Below, one piece after another: positions 38,920 to 49,320 of a stretch of 64,000 bases of DNA. Every line of letters starts with the position of its first letter. The first letter of the stretch is position 1. The notes beneath the pieces are model-generated. The model was not told the origin of the DNA. It saw only the letters and a list, made by a program, of their open reading frames with translations, and made no database searches. The position numbers and the translations under genes were made by a program. Source of the stretch: Oscillospiraceae bacterium (GTDB lineage: Bacteria; Bacillota; Clostridia; Oscillospirales; Acutalibacteraceae); contig SVOA01000001.1 of the NCBI GenBank assembly GCA_015066635.1, positions 1 to 64,000 on the forward strand, given 5' to 3'.

Positions 38920-40425
38920 TTATTTGGTTACTTCCCAGTTCTCAATATTGCCGTAAATATTATACGGCGCATAAGAAAAGTCCGGTTTGTAAACCTTTGA
39001 ATATGCGGCAACTCCCGCTCTGTAACAGATGGGAATAATAATCATATCGTCAAAGAAGCTGTCAAGCATATCGGAGAAGTCCATTTCTCCGCTGCGAAAA
39101 GCGTTATAGTCGGCAAAGAAGCCGAGCGATTTGTCTATGCCCGTTCCCGCCGTACCTTCGCCGAAAGCCGACAGATTCATATCCTCGGTCAGTTTGATTT
39201 CGCCTATGTAAAGTTCAAAATTGCCCTGCGCAATTCTTGCCTGATACTCGTCCGCAGGCACAGCAAGCACCGTAACACCTATCCCCTGCGAAATGAGTTC
39301 CTCGGCAATTCTGTATGCCGCCGCAACCCTGAATTCGTTTTCTCTGTTTACAAGCAAAGAGAAATCAAGCGAGCCCGAAGAATTGGCAAGCACATTTTTG
39401 CTGTTAAGACTGTTATAGCCCATTTTTCTGAGAATTGACGCGCACTTCTGCTTATCTCCCCTGACGTCGGGGAGAGAGACATCCTTGAGCAAATACAAAT
39501 CGGGGTTGAACGGCGTAACCGCCGTCTTTGAATAGCCCTGATATGAAGCCGCCGAGATGTTTTCACGGTCGATTCCGTAATAAAGCGCGGTTCTTACCGC
39601 AGAGGACGAGAGCGCCTTGTTGCTCTGATTCATACCGACATAGACAAGATTGTTAATAGTTACGGTCTTATTCTCGGCAACTATTCTCTCATATCTGCCC
39701 TCGGACAAATCGTCAAACAGATAGTTGAAATTTCCGATTTCAAGTTCTCTTTTAATGTATTCGAGCTTTTTGACGTTACTGAGCTTAACCGTATTTATCT
39801 TGCTGACTGTCTGGCTGTTAGGGTTAATAATCAGCTTCTCGGGTGTGCTGAAAACAAATGTGCCCGAGCCCGTAGGTACCGAAGACGGACTGTCCGCAGT
39901 TCCCTTTTTTACTATCGGGAAGCACAGCGCATTTACGGAAAGCTCGTTTGCGCCGTTTACTATAAACTCTATCCTGTTTCCTCTGATTCTCGCACTCTCA
40001 AAGCATTTGAGTCTTTCGGAGTATGCGGGCGAGGTCTTTGCAAGATTAAAGGAATAAACTACATCCGACAGCGTTACCGAGGTCGAGTCGCTGAAAAGCA
40101 CCTCTCTTATCGTAATGAAAATTCTGCTCGCGTCCGTTTCATAGCTTTCGGCTATTACGGGCTCTGCCGAATAGTCTGATTTTATTTCAAAAAGAGGCTG
40201 ACAAAAAAGAAACGCCGCCGCCGAATTCTCCGCTCCCGTTGCAAAAAACGGGTTTAGCGAATCGCTCTGACTGTAAGGCAGAGAAATATCAACCGTCTGC
40301 GGCTCGGCCTTATCGACATACGAGCTTTTTTCGTCGGTGTCGGGTTCTTCCTTTTTTCCGCAGGAACAGAAAACAAGCGTGATTGCCGTAATGACAGCTA
40401 TTACTGCTAATATTCTGTTTTTCAC
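38920..40425 (-). CDS. Solute-binding lipoprotein, family 5 (peptide/nickel type)
   Basis: 501 residues. The signal peptide ends in a lipobox (VFCSCGKKEE). The mature chain has the SBP_bac_5 fold, with LPYSQSDSLNPFFATG near the start, SDSTSVTLSDVVYSFNLAK (near 115), SAVRTALYYGIDREN (near 275) and a C-terminal region with YRAGVAAYSK. Family members deliver oligopeptides, nickel or other ligands to ABC permeases. No permease or ATPase gene is adjacent, so it is an orphan here. The gene lies between ymdB and recG. Confidence 0.85.
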   Translation of the reverse strand: MKNRILAVIAVITAITLVFCSCGKKEEPDTDEKSSYVDKAEPQTVDISLPYSQSDSLNPFFATGAENSAAAFLFCQPLFEIKSDYSAEPVIAESYETDASRIFITIREVLFSDSTSVTLSDVVYSFNLAKTSPAYSERLKCFESARIRGNRIEFIVNGANELSVNALCFPIVKKGTADSPSSVPTGSGTFVFSTPEKLIINPNSQTVSKINTVKLSNVKKLEYIKRELEIGNFNYLFDDLSEGRYERIVAENKTVTINNLVYVGMNQSNKALSSSAVRTALYYGIDRENISAASYQGYSKTAVTPFNPDLYLLKDVSLPDVRGDKQKCASILRKMGYNSLNSKNVLANSSGSLDFSLLVNRENEFRVAAAYRIAEELISQGIGVTVLAVPADEYQARIAQGNFELYIGEIKLTEDMNLSAFGEGTAGTGIDKSLGFFADYNAFRSGEMDFSDMLDSFFDDMIIIPICYRAGVAAYSKVYKPDFSYAPYNIYGNIENWEVTK

Positions 40426-40440
40426 GGCAACCGCTCCCTT

Positions 40441-41223
40441 CTATATTTTTATTCTTGTAACATTTACCGTTTTTCCGCTGAGGCGGTCAATTTCAAACAG
40501 TACGCCCTGCATACTGCACTCTGACTTAGCGTTCTCAAAGCGCACGGGCATATGGAATTTCATTTTCTTTATTGCAAGCTCGGGTTCCACGCCTATAACG
40601 GAGATGTCGGGTCCCGTCATACCTGCGTCGGTAATGTATCCCGTGCCGTCGGGAAGTATCTGCTCGTCCGAGGTCTGAACGTGAGTATGAGTGCCGAACA
40701 CCGCTGACACTCTGCCGTCAAGGTAAAAGCCCAGCGCCTTTTTCTCGGCGGTTGCCTCGGCGTGAAAGTCAACTATTATGATATTCGTTTCGTTTCCGAT
40801 TTCTTCAAGAATTCTGTCCGCACACTCAAAGGGACTTCCGAGGGGTTCCGTAAAAACGGTTCCCATAAGATTTATCACGGCGACCTTATATGCGCCCTTA
40901 TCGGCAACCGTCCAGCCCCTGCCTGCGCATCCCTCGGGATAGTTTGCAGGTCTTAAAACGGACAGAGAGCTGTCAAGCGTCTCATAAAACTCCCTGTGCC
41001 TGTAAGTGTGATTTCCGCCCGTAATAATGTCTGCGCCGCTGGTAAAAAGGTGCTCGCAGGAAAACGCCGTACAGCCGTTTCCCGTTGCCGAATTCTCTCC
41101 GTTAACGATACAGAAGTCTATTGCGTTATCTCTCTTGAATTTAGGAAGCGCGCTTCTTATCTTTTCAAGTCCCGCTTCCCCGACAACGTCTCCGAGCGCC
41201 AGAATTTTAATGGTATCTGCCAT
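40441..41223 (-). CDS. ymdB: YmdB-type metallophosphoesterase
   Basis: A 260-residue calcineurin-like phosphoesterase of the TIGR00282 group. Metal-site motifs are ALGDVVGEAG (residues 9-18), VNGENSATG, GGNHTYRHREFY (near 70), VDFHAEATAEK (near 150) and FGTHTHVQTSDEQILPDGTGYITDAGMTGP (near 175-205). Bacillus YmdB hydrolyses 2',3'-cyclic nucleotides and affects RNA turnover. It lies downstream of the rny gene, as in many Firmicutes, which supports a link to RNA decay. Confidence 0.92.
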   Translation of the reverse strand: MADTIKILALGDVVGEAGLEKIRSALPKFKRDNAIDFCIVNGENSATGNGCTAFSCEHLFTSGADIITGGNHTYRHREFYETLDSSLSVLRPANYPEGCAGRGWTVADKGAYKVAVINLMGTVFTEPLGSPFECADRILEEIGNETNIIIVDFHAEATAEKKALGFYLDGRVSAVFGTHTHVQTSDEQILPDGTGYITDAGMTGPDISVIGVEPELAIKKMKFHMPVRFENAKSECSMQGVLFEIDRLSGKTVNVTRIKI

Positions 41224-41249
41224 TGTTACACCGTTTCTATATTCAGAAT

Positions 41250-41278
41250 TTTTCAGCCCTGACTTACACAGTCAGGGC
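41250..41278 (-). terminator. Possible weak terminator between rny and ymdB
   Basis: GCCCTGAC and GTCAGGGC form a perfect stem just after the rny stop, but no clear U run follows on the minus strand. It may be an attenuator or an RNA-stabilising hairpin. Confidence 0.45.
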
Positions 41279-41290
41279 CGCTTGCTTTGA

Positions 41291-42847
41291 TTATTTTGCG
41301 TAATCGACTATGCGATTCTCACGAACAATATTAACCTTTATCTGTCCGGGGTATTCAAGTTCCTCTTCGATTCTCTTGACTACCTGACGGGCAACGAGCG
41401 TCATCTCGTCATCGCTGATAACCTCGGGCTTGACCATTATGCGAACCTCACGGCCTGCCTGAATTGCAAATGACTTCTCAACACCGTTGATAGAGGAGGA
41501 AATCTCCTCAAGCTTTTCAAGACGTTTAATATAGTTCTGGACATTCTCGCGTCTCGCGCCGGGTCTTGATGCAGATACGGCATCCGCCGCCTGAACAAGA
41601 CACGCAACAACCGACTTGGCCTCAATATCTCCGTGGTGTGCGGCGATAGCGTGAATAACCTGATCGTTTTCCTTGTATTTCTTGGCGTATTCCACGCCGA
41701 GTTCAACATGCGTACCCTCAATTTCATGGTCGAGCGCCTTGCCTATATCGTGAAGCAAGCCCGCTCTCTTTGCCGTCTTGACATCTGCGCCGAGTTCGGC
41801 AGCCATAAGACCTGCAATATATGAAACCTCAAGCGAATGGTTGAGTACGTTCTGACCGTAGCTTGTACGGTATTTAAGTCTGCCCAGCAGCTTTACAAGC
41901 TCGGGATGGATACCGTTTACGCCTGCGTCGATAACTGCTCTTTCGCCTGTCTGACGGATGGTCTGCTCAACCTCGCGTCTTGCCTTATCGTACATCTCCT
42001 CGATGCGTGTCGGATGAATTCTGCCGTCTGCGATAAGCTTCTCGAGAGTAAGTCTTGCAACCTCTCTCCTGACGGGTTCAAAGCACGAAAGCGTAATTGC
42101 CTCGGGCGTATCGTCGATTATAAGGTCAACGCCCGTAATAGTTTCAAGCGTTCTGACATTTCTGCCCTCACGTCCGATTATTCTGCCCTTCATTTCATCA
42201 TTGGGAAGCGGAACAACGGAAACCGTGGTTTCTGCAGTGTGGTCTGCGGCACAGCGCTGAATTGCCGTGGCAATAACCTCTCTTGCGAGTGAATCTGCCT
42301 CGTCGCGTGTTCTCTGCTCAAAGTCCATAATCTTGACGGCTTTTTCATGTGTAAGCTCCTCGTCAAGATTTTTCAAAAGCACTGCCTTTGCCTGCTCCTT
42401 GCTGTAACCCGAAACCTTTTCGAGCATTTCAAACTGAGCGTTCTTTATAGATTCAACCTCTGCAAGCTTTGCGTCTGCCTGTTTGATTTTCTGAGATAAT
42501 GTTTCTTCTTTTTTCTCGATGTTTTCAGTCTTTTTATCAAGCGACTCTTCTTTCTGAATAAGTCGTCTTTCCTGTCTCTGTACCTCTGCGCGGCGTTCCT
42601 TTATGTCCTTGTCGGCCTCGCTTCTTAAAGCGTGAATTTCATCCTTGGCCTCGAGGATTGCCTCTCTCTTTTTATTCTCTGCGGTCTGTACCGCCTGATT
42701 GACGATTCTTGTCGCTTCTTCCGTAGCAGAGCCGATTGCTGCTTCAGCTACCTTTTTACGGTGAAGTCCTCCGAGAATAAAACCGATAATACCGAACACG
42801 ACTGCAGCTGCAACCGAGATAATAACTGTAATTAAAACCGGAATCAA
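41291..42847 (-). CDS. rny: Ribonuclease Y
   Basis: 518 residues. An N-terminal membrane anchor (about 3-25) is followed by a long coiled coil (about 30-200), a KH domain (about 205-275, with [15 protein letters not shown]) and an HD domain (about 330-430, with [12 protein letters not shown] and AAHHGD). RNase Y starts mRNA decay at the membrane and is a main endoribonuclease of Firmicutes. The start appears to be TTG, with GGAGG eleven bases upstream; the hydrophobic anchor begins directly after it. About 220 bp upstream are A/T-rich and hold only a terminator. Confidence 0.96.
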   Translation of the reverse strand: MIPVLITVIISVAAAVVFGIIGFILGGLHRKKVAEAAIGSATEEATRIVNQAVQTAENKKREAILEAKDEIHALRSEADKDIKERRAEVQRQERRLIQKEESLDKKTENIEKKEETLSQKIKQADAKLAEVESIKNAQFEMLEKVSGYSKEQAKAVLLKNLDEELTHEKAVKIMDFEQRTRDEADSLAREVIATAIQRCAADHTAETTVSVVPLPNDEMKGRIIGREGRNVRTLETITGVDLIIDDTPEAITLSCFEPVRREVARLTLEKLIADGRIHPTRIEEMYDKARREVEQTIRQTGERAVIDAGVNGIHPELVKLLGRLKYRTSYGQNVLNHSLEVSYIAGLMAAELGADVKTAKRAGLLHDIGKALDHEIEGTHVELGVEYAKKYKENDQVIHAIAAHHGDIEAKSVVACLVQAADAVSASRPGARRENVQNYIKRLEKLEEISSSINGVEKSFAIQAGREVRIMVKPEVISDDEMTLVARQVVKRIEEELEYPGQIKVNIVRENRIVDYAK

Positions 42848-43030
42848 AAAACACTACACCTCCTTCTGGTAATAGTAACTATTATTTTTTTAAGGTCAAA
42901 TAAAAATTTAAAAAGGATAATGTAATATTTATCGCATTATATTGCATTATCTATGATATTTTATAACTTTTTACACACAATGTCAAGTCAAAATTTGTCT
43001 AAAATATACTACATAATGTGATTTGGGCAT

Positions 43031-43058
43031 AAAAAAAGAGCAGTAAAAACCGCTCTTT
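43031..43058 (-). terminator. Terminator after the 232-residue membrane protein gene
   Basis: AAAGAGC and GCTCTTT pair around a 10-nt loop and are followed on the minus strand by a run of U. The A/T-rich stretch between this and the rny start (42848-43030) contains no gene. Confidence 0.8.
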
Positions 43059-43069
43059 AATTTAGACTG

Positions 43070-43768
43070 TTATTTTTTCTTTTGAACCTTGATTTCTCTG
43101 TTCTCGCCCGAGTTTACAAGCAGCATTGCGCCGTGCCAGACTATCAGTCCGAAGTAGAAAACAAGCATCAGCACCCACGCCGAGCTTAAATTAAGCGTGG
43201 AGAAGGTCGCAAGGAACGGAAGCAGCGAAGTGACTATCGAGCTCTCAAAGAAATCGGTCATGCTGATTTCCCCGTTGACAATCGGATCGGAAAGCGACTT
43301 GAAGGCAAAGAACATTCCCATTGTCGACGCTAATCCCAGAACGGAAGCGATAAGCGGAGCGATATTTGAATTTGAAAATGCGGAAATGAAGAAAATCACG
43401 AGAGCGATTACTATTGCCGCCGCAAGGAAGGAAAGCGTTACTATAAGTCCCGTTCTTACAGGTTCAAGCGACTGCCAAACCTGATTCCAGTCAACCTTAT
43501 CCGACGAAAGCGTGCGGATAATGGGCAGTATCTCCTTTACAAAGGTATGGAAGCCGAGATAACCGTAGGTTGAGCCGTCGTCCGAAGTGTCGCCCTTAAT
43601 CTGAGCCCAGAGTTTAAAGACGCTTGACTCCACAACATAGTAAATCATATTCGCAAAATATGCGACTGCGGGAATTGCAAGTGCAACTATACAGGTAAGA
43701 ATTCTGCTGAATATGTCCGTACCGGTGGTCTTTCTCCTGATTTTAATTTTTTTCTCTTTGTTTTCCAT
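43070..43768 (-). CDS. Hypothetical four-helix membrane protein
   Basis: 232 residues of unknown family. The N terminus is Lys-rich. Predicted membrane segments are near 24-47 (ILTCIVALAIPAVAYFANMIYYVV), 107-130 (LIVTLSFLAAAIVIALVIFF), 137-158 (LIASVLGLASTMGMFF) and 195-217 (WVLMLVFYFGLIVWHGAMLL), with a Lys-rich C terminus. A soluble stretch of about 55 residues separates the first two. It follows glnS by 14 bp on the same strand and may be its operon partner. I assign no function. Confidence 0.75.
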   Translation of the reverse strand: MENKEKKIKIRRKTTGTDIFSRILTCIVALAIPAVAYFANMIYYVVESSVFKLWAQIKGDTSDDGSTYGYLGFHTFVKEILPIIRTLSSDKVDWNQVWQSLEPVRTGLIVTLSFLAAAIVIALVIFFISAFSNSNIAPLIASVLGLASTMGMFFAFKSLSDPIVNGEISMTDFFESSIVTSLLPFLATFSTLNLSSAWVLMLVFYFGLIVWHGAMLLVNSGENREIKVQKKK

Positions 43769-43782
43769 ATTTATTCACTCCT

Positions 43783-45444
43783 TTATTTGCCCCAGGAAGA
43801 ATTCAGGGCAACCGTGAGATTAAACACAACCTCGCTGTCGGTTGACTTCCCGTCAACGCAGAAATATCCCTTACGCATAAACTGATAGACGTCTCCGGAC
43901 TTTGTACCGCGAAGTCCGCCCTCAATAAGGCAGTCTTTAAGCACAATGAGAGAATCGGGATTGAGATTCTGTTTAAAATCGCCTTCCGATTCGTCCGAAG
44001 GATTCGGGACGTTAAACAGTCTGTCATACATATTGACCGTGGCCTTAAAGCAGTCGTCGGCGCTTACCCAGTGAATTGTACCTCTGACCTTTCTGCCGTC
44101 GGGAGAATTGCCGCCCTTTGAGGCAGGGTCGTATGTGCAGTAAACACGCGTAACGTTGCCGTCGGAATCGGTTTCGTAATTTGTGCAGGTAACAAAATAT
44201 GCGCTCTTGAGTCTGACCTCGTTGCCGGGGAAAAGTCTGAAGTACTTTTTGACGGGCTCCGCCATAAAGTCCTCACGCTCTATAAACAGATGCTTTGAGA
44301 AGGTAACCTTCCTCTGTCCCCACTCGGGATGGTCGGGATGTATATCGGCAAAGAGCTCCTCTGTCTGTCCATCGGGATAGTTCTCAACGATAAGCTCTAT
44401 CGGGTCAAGAACCGCCATGGCTCTCGGCGCTTCCTCATTTAGCACATCTCTGACGCAGGACTCGAGAAGTCCCATATCGACAACCGAATATGCCTTTGAC
44501 ACGCCTATTTTCTCACAGAAGTCGCGTATTGCCTTTGCAGGATAGCCCCTTCTTCTCATACCGCTGAGAGTAACCATTCTCGGGTCGTCCCAGCCGTCAA
44601 CTATGCCCTCGTTGACAAGAGCAAGGCATTTTCTCTTGCTCGTCAGACAGTAATTCAGGTTAAGTCTTGCGAACTCTATCTGTCTCGGGGGATTTTCTAT
44701 TTCACACGCCTGCAGGAACCAGTCGTAAAGCGGTCTGTGATTTTCAAACTCAAGCGAGCACAGAGAGTGCGTAACGCCCTCTCTCGCGTCTGAAAGAGGA
44801 TGCGCAAAATCGTACATGGGATAGACGCACCACTTGTCGCCCGTCTGATGATGCGGAATATGGGCAATTCTGTATATAACGGGGTCGCGCATATTGATAT
44901 TTGGCGACGCCATGTCAATCTTTGCGCGCAGTACCTTCTCGCCGTTTTCAAACTCGCCGTCGGTCATACGCTTAAAGAGGTCGAGGTTTTCCTCAACGCT
45001 TCTGTCTCTGTAAGGGCTGTTTTTACCGGGCTGTGTAAGAGTGCCTCTGTACTCTCTGATTTCATCTGCGGTAAGGTCGTCAACAAAGGCAAGTCCCTTA
45101 TTGATAAGCTTTACTGCGCACTCATAGATAAAGTCGAAATAGCTCGAAGCAAAAAGGCATTTGTCCCACTTGAAGCCAAGCCACTCAATATCCTGCTTTA
45201 TGGCGTCAACATACTCAATGTCCTCTTTCTGAGGATTTGTGTCGTCAAGCCTTAAATTGCAAATGCCATTATATTTCTCGGCAGTACCGAAGTTTATGCA
45301 GATAGCCTTTGCGTGTCCTATGTGAAGGTACCCGTTGGGCTCCGGGGGAAAACGTGTCTGGACCTTGTTATACACTCCGTTTTCCAGATCTTCGTCAATG
45401 AAATCATGTATAAAATTGGAATTTCTTACAACTTCCTCATCCAT
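43783..45444 (-). CDS. glnS: Glutaminyl-tRNA synthetase
   Basis: A 553-residue class I synthetase. The HIGH motif is in PPEPNGYLHIGHAK (near 35), the KMSKS-like loop is in LTSKRKCLALV (near 268), and LRLDDTNPQKE and a C-terminal beta-barrel anticodon-binding region (350-553) are characteristic. I take the ATG after AGGAGGGAAA; an upstream frame of 13 residues overlaps gltX. Many Firmicutes lack GlnRS and make Gln-tRNA by transamidation; clostridia with glnS next to gltX probably use direct charging. The stop of gltX is one base away. Confidence 0.95.
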   Translation of the reverse strand: MDEEVVRNSNFIHDFIDEDLENGVYNKVQTRFPPEPNGYLHIGHAKAICINFGTAEKYNGICNLRLDDTNPQKEDIEYVDAIKQDIEWLGFKWDKCLFASSYFDFIYECAVKLINKGLAFVDDLTADEIREYRGTLTQPGKNSPYRDRSVEENLDLFKRMTDGEFENGEKVLRAKIDMASPNINMRDPVIYRIAHIPHHQTGDKWCVYPMYDFAHPLSDAREGVTHSLCSLEFENHRPLYDWFLQACEIENPPRQIEFARLNLNYCLTSKRKCLALVNEGIVDGWDDPRMVTLSGMRRRGYPAKAIRDFCEKIGVSKAYSVVDMGLLESCVRDVLNEEAPRAMAVLDPIELIVENYPDGQTEELFADIHPDHPEWGQRKVTFSKHLFIEREDFMAEPVKKYFRLFPGNEVRLKSAYFVTCTNYETDSDGNVTRVYCTYDPASKGGNSPDGRKVRGTIHWVSADDCFKATVNMYDRLFNVPNPSDESEGDFKQNLNPDSLIVLKDCLIEGGLRGTKSGDVYQFMRKGYFCVDGKSTDSEVVFNLTVALNSSWGK

Positions 45445-45445
45445 T

Positions 45446-47116
45446 TTATTTTCCCTCCTTAAAGATTTTTTCAGCTTTTTCAAGCCTTCTTAAAACTTCC
45501 TCTCTGCCGAGGATTTTCATAATTGCGTGCAAATCGGGGGTGTTGGTCCTGCCCGTCAGCGCAATTCTTATAACCGTTGAAACGTCTCCGACATGCCCTT
45601 TATAGGCGTCGGGGTTTTGTTTGTACTCTTTGACGTTTGGAGTAAAGCCGAGCGGCTCGCAGATTTCTTTGATTTTTGCAAACCACTGCTCCTTATCGTC
45701 GTTAATGTCGAACTTCTTTATATAAGCGGACACAATGTCAGCGGCGTCCTTTGCAGCCGTGCTTTCGGGCAAGGTGTAATTCTCCGAATAAATTTCGTTA
45801 TAGAAATAGCTGATATAGTCCTTTACCTCGCTCCACTTTGAAATATCCTTGCGCGGCTTCGGGTTCTCGCGGTCAATGTTGAGAATTTCCTCTGCCTTTG
45901 CCTTATCGGCACAAAGCAATTCGTAAAGTCCGGCGTCATATTCTCCCGACCACTCAAGAGTTCTGTCGAGAACCTCACTCGCCTTCATTACGGAAATAAC
46001 GTTTTTACTGATGTCCGCAAGCTTAACGAGGTCAAAAAGACAGCCGCTCGGACTCATCTTTTTGAGATTAAACGGGAATTTAAAGACGTCCTCGTTTTTA
46101 TTCGCCCGTCTCCAGTCCTCAAAGTTTGAATTGAGAAGTCCCATCAGATACTCAATAAGAGCCTCTTTGGGATAGCCCTCCTCGACAAAATAGCTTACTG
46201 CCGCCTCAGGGTCCTTACGCTTGGAAAGTTTCCTCTTGGTGCCGTCCTCCTCGTCAATTTTCATAACCTGAGGGGTGTGGGCGTACTTGAGAATTTTAAA
46301 ACCGCAGGCCTTAAAAAGCGCTATGTGTTTGGGAGTTGACGATATCCACTCCTCGCCTCTTATGACATGGGTTGTCCTCATAAAATGGTCGTCGCAGACG
46401 TGCGCAAAATGGTATGTCGGAACTCCGTCGCTCTTTAAAAGCACCTCGTCTATGATGTTTTCGGGCATTTCAATTTTGCCTCTGATAAGGTCATCAAAGA
46501 ATATTCTTTTGTTCTCGTCCCCGTCGGAACGGAAACGCAGAACATATTTCTCTCCGTTTTTAATTCTCTTTTCCGCTTCCTCGTATGTAATATCGCGGCA
46601 CTTTGCCCATTTGCCGTAATATCCCGCAAACAGAGCGCCTTCTTTTTCCTGACGGGCTCTGATTTCGTTTAATTCCTCGGCGGTACAGAAACAGGGATAC
46701 GCCTTGCCCTCCTTAACGAGCTGCTTTGCAACCGTCTGATATATTTCGACTCTCTGAGACTGGGTATAGGGACCGTAACTGCCCTTCTCCCCGTCCTCGG
46801 TAACTCCCTCGTCGAATTCAAGTCCGAAAGAGGAAAAGCCGTTCAAAATGGCGCTGACACCCTCGTCTATTTCTCTCTTTTTGTCGGTGTCCTCAATTCT
46901 GAGCATTGAAACGCCGTTTGTCGCCTTTGCAGTCAGAATATCGCTGAGCGCACCGAAAAGTCCTCCGATATGCAGATAACCCGTAGGGCTCGGAGCAAAT
47001 CTTGTAACTCTGGCGCCCTCCGCAAGTCCTCTGTCGGGGTACTTTTTTTCAAAATATTCAATATCCTTATCAATATTGCCAAAGAGTAACTCGGCAAGTT
47101 TTTCGCAGTCAGTCAA
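45446..47116 (-). CDS. gltX: Glutamyl-tRNA synthetase
   Basis: About 556 residues. The HIGH region is RFAPSPTGYLHIGGLFG (near 40), followed by LRIEDTDKKRE and the KMSKS-type KLSKRKD (near 290). The C-terminal anticodon-binding cage is complete. It attaches glutamate to tRNA-Glu. I prefer the TTG at 47116, six bases after GAGGTG; a GTG at 47125 would overlap that site. It is immediately followed by glnS. With a separate GlnRS, this GluRS is likely discriminating, but this is inferred. Confidence 0.94.
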   Translation of the reverse strand: MTDCEKLAELLFGNIDKDIEYFEKKYPDRGLAEGARVTRFAPSPTGYLHIGGLFGALSDILTAKATNGVSMLRIEDTDKKREIDEGVSAILNGFSSFGLEFDEGVTEDGEKGSYGPYTQSQRVEIYQTVAKQLVKEGKAYPCFCTAEELNEIRARQEKEGALFAGYYGKWAKCRDITYEEAEKRIKNGEKYVLRFRSDGDENKRIFFDDLIRGKIEMPENIIDEVLLKSDGVPTYHFAHVCDDHFMRTTHVIRGEEWISSTPKHIALFKACGFKILKYAHTPQVMKIDEEDGTKRKLSKRKDPEAAVSYFVEEGYPKEALIEYLMGLLNSNFEDWRRANKNEDVFKFPFNLKKMSPSGCLFDLVKLADISKNVISVMKASEVLDRTLEWSGEYDAGLYELLCADKAKAEEILNIDRENPKPRKDISKWSEVKDYISYFYNEIYSENYTLPESTAAKDAADIVSAYIKKFDINDDKEQWFAKIKEICEPLGFTPNVKEYKQNPDAYKGHVGDVSTVIRIALTGRTNTPDLHAIMKILGREEVLRRLEKAEKIFKEGK

Positions 47117-47143
47117 GCAATACACCTCTTAATTATGATTAAA

Positions 47144-47174
47144 ACAAAAAGGAGTCTTCCGCGGGGAAGGCTCC
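47144..47174 (-). terminator. Terminator after murA
   Basis: GGAGTCTTCC and GGAAGGCTCC pair (one G-U) around GCGG. On the minus strand the stem is followed by TTTTTGTTTT. Confidence 0.87.
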
Positions 47175-47184
47175 GTAAATTCTT

Positions 47185-48477
47185 TTAGCCGGCACCCATC
47201 TGAATTCTTTGGTCGTCATCGGGAAATTCGCGTCTCTCAATAACGGCGCCGAGACTTCTGAATTTTTCCACGACATTTTCGTATCCGCGCTCAATATGGT
47301 AAATGTCGCCGATTTCGGTCGTGCCCTTTGCAATAAATGCAGCTATCATCATTGCGGCGCCTGCACGCAGGTCGTCTGCTCTGACAACGGCATGATTAAG
47401 TCCGTCAACGCCCTCTACGACAGCCGTTTTACCGCCGACATGGATAACAGCGCCCATTGAGGTAAGCTGCTCGACATATCTGAAGCGGTTATCCCAGACG
47501 CTTTCCGAAATAACACTGAGTCCTCTCGCCTGACTTAAAAGCACCGTGAACTGAGGCTGCATATCTGTCGGGAAGCCGGGATGCGGCATAGTTTTTATGT
47601 TGCATTTGCTGGGGCGTCTGTTCATTCTGACGCGAATCGAGTCGTCAAACTCGTCAACAAGCACTCCGCACTCTATAAGCTTTGCGGTAATTGACTCCAG
47701 ATGCTTGGGAATAACATTTTTAACAAGCACGTCTCCCTTTGTAGCGGCGGCGGCTACCATATAGGTTCCTGCCTCTATCTGGTCGGGAATTATCGAATAC
47801 TCACAGCCGTGAAGTTTCTTTACGCCTCTGATTTTGATAATATCGGTACCTGCGCCTCTGACGTCGGCTCCCATAGTGTTAAGGAAGTTTGCAAGGTCAA
47901 CTATGTGAGGTTCCTTTGCGGCATTCTCGATAATTGTAAGTCCCTCTGCCTTAACGGCGGCAAGCATACAGTTAATCGTAGCGCCTACGGAAACAACGTC
48001 GAGATAAATCGAGTTTCCGAGAAGCTTATCGGCCTTTGCGTTAACTATAGAATTATCTGTAATGACCTTTGCGCCGAGAGCTTCAAAGCCCTTGATGTGC
48101 TGGTCAATGGGGCGCACGCCGAGATAGCATCCGCCGGGGTTTGCAACCTCTGCTCTGTTAAATCTGCCGAGCAGGGCGCCGATAAGATAGTATGACGCGC
48201 GCAGCTGTTTTGTAAGGTCATGCTCCACGACATACGAATTTATAAATCTTGTGTCGATTTCGACTGTATTTTTATTTATATATTTAACGTGTGCACCCAT
48301 AATGCTTAAAATTTCTATCATGGCTGACACATCGCTGATATTCGGAATATTCTCGATACGGCAAACATCCTCGGCAAGTATCGTTGCGGGAAGAATTGCT
48401 ACAACGGCATTTTTTGCGCCGCCGATAGTAACCTCACCCCTGAGAGGAATTCCGCCTGTGATAAAGAATTTATCCAT
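47185..48477 (-). CDS. murA: UDP-N-acetylglucosamine 1-carboxyvinyltransferase
   Basis: 430 residues, the usual length. It makes UDP-GlcNAc-enolpyruvate, the first committed step of peptidoglycan synthesis. GGAKNAVVAILPAT (near 20) binds substrate. RASYYLIGALLGRF and GGCYLGVRPIDQH (near 115) carry the Cys that fosfomycin modifies, so the enzyme should be sensitive. FPTDMQPQF is near 300. The ATG at 48477 has GGGAGTGAG upstream; a 14-residue longer frame is less likely. Confidence 0.96.
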   Translation of the reverse strand: MDKFFITGGIPLRGEVTIGGAKNAVVAILPATILAEDVCRIENIPNISDVSAMIEILSIMGAHVKYINKNTVEIDTRFINSYVVEHDLTKQLRASYYLIGALLGRFNRAEVANPGGCYLGVRPIDQHIKGFEALGAKVITDNSIVNAKADKLLGNSIYLDVVSVGATINCMLAAVKAEGLTIIENAAKEPHIVDLANFLNTMGADVRGAGTDIIKIRGVKKLHGCEYSIIPDQIEAGTYMVAAAATKGDVLVKNVIPKHLESITAKLIECGVLVDEFDDSIRVRMNRRPSKCNIKTMPHPGFPTDMQPQFTVLLSQARGLSVISESVWDNRFRYVEQLTSMGAVIHVGGKTAVVEGVDGLNHAVVRADDLRAGAAMMIAAFIAKGTTEIGDIYHIERGYENVVEKFRSLGAVIERREFPDDDQRIQMGAG

Positions 48478-48615
48478 CAATAGCTCACTCCCGATAATTT
48501 TTTCACACAAATATATCAAAGTAAAGATAAAATTCCATATTATCTATAGTATTATACCACCGATAAGCACAAAATAAAAGAGTTTTTTTGCAATTTTTTC
48601 AGTTTTGTCCAAAAA

Positions 48616-49176
48616 TCATTTTCCGAGTCTTGACATAAGCGCTCTGCCGTTATCTTTAAGCCATTTATCACAGCTTTTGTATTTCGGAAAAACCGCAAGC
48701 ACCTCGCTGTAAAATTCCTTTGAATGATTCATATATTTAAGGTGGCACAGCTCGTGAACAACCACGCTGTCAATGACCTCGGCAGGCGCAAGCATGAGAA
48801 GGCAGTTGAAATTAAGGTTTCCCTTTGACGAACAGCTTCCCCATTTTGTCTTTTGGCTTCTGACGGTTATTCTGCCGTATTCAACGCCCAGAATTTCAGC
48901 GTAATAATCTGCCCTCGCAGGAATATATGCTTTCGCTTTTTCAATGAGCGAATTTATTTGCGCGTCGCTTAATTTTTCGGTATTGCCGAGGTTACGGCGC
49001 GCCGTTTCGAGCTTGGCAAGCTGTTTCTCTATCCACGGAGCTTTGTCGGAAATGAATTTTTCTATTTTTCTGTCGCTCATACGGTACGGAGCGCGCACGG
49101 TAATCTGCCCTTCGGAATTTATTTCGACCGAGAGCGTCCTGCGCGATGAACGGATAACGTTGCATTTATAAGGCAT
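48616..49176 (-). CDS. YgjP-like zinc metallopeptidase (DUF45)
   Basis: 186 residues. The zinc motif HELCHLKYMNHSKEFY (near 143) is of the HExxH type, with a third ligand near the C-terminal end. KTKWGSCSSKGNLNFN (near 108) is the typical DUF45 signature. The N-terminal half is beta-rich and charged. The physiological substrate of this family is not known. It stands alone between murA and the tRNA-Ser pair. Confidence 0.9.
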   Translation of the reverse strand: MPYKCNVIRSSRRTLSVEINSEGQITVRAPYRMSDRKIEKFISDKAPWIEKQLAKLETARRNLGNTEKLSDAQINSLIEKAKAYIPARADYYAEILGVEYGRITVRSQKTKWGSCSSKGNLNFNCLLMLAPAEVIDSVVVHELCHLKYMNHSKEFYSEVLAVFPKYKSCDKWLKDNGRALMSRLGK

Positions 49177-49320
49177 TTTATATCTCTTTTCATTTTTTAT
49201 TTATTTTAATACTGTGCAGAAGGTAATGCAAGGAATTTTTTATCATAAACAGTGAAAACGGAATCGCACGGACGGTTCCGAGTTCGGGTCTCTCTTTCAA
49301 AAAATTTACTGCACATAAGC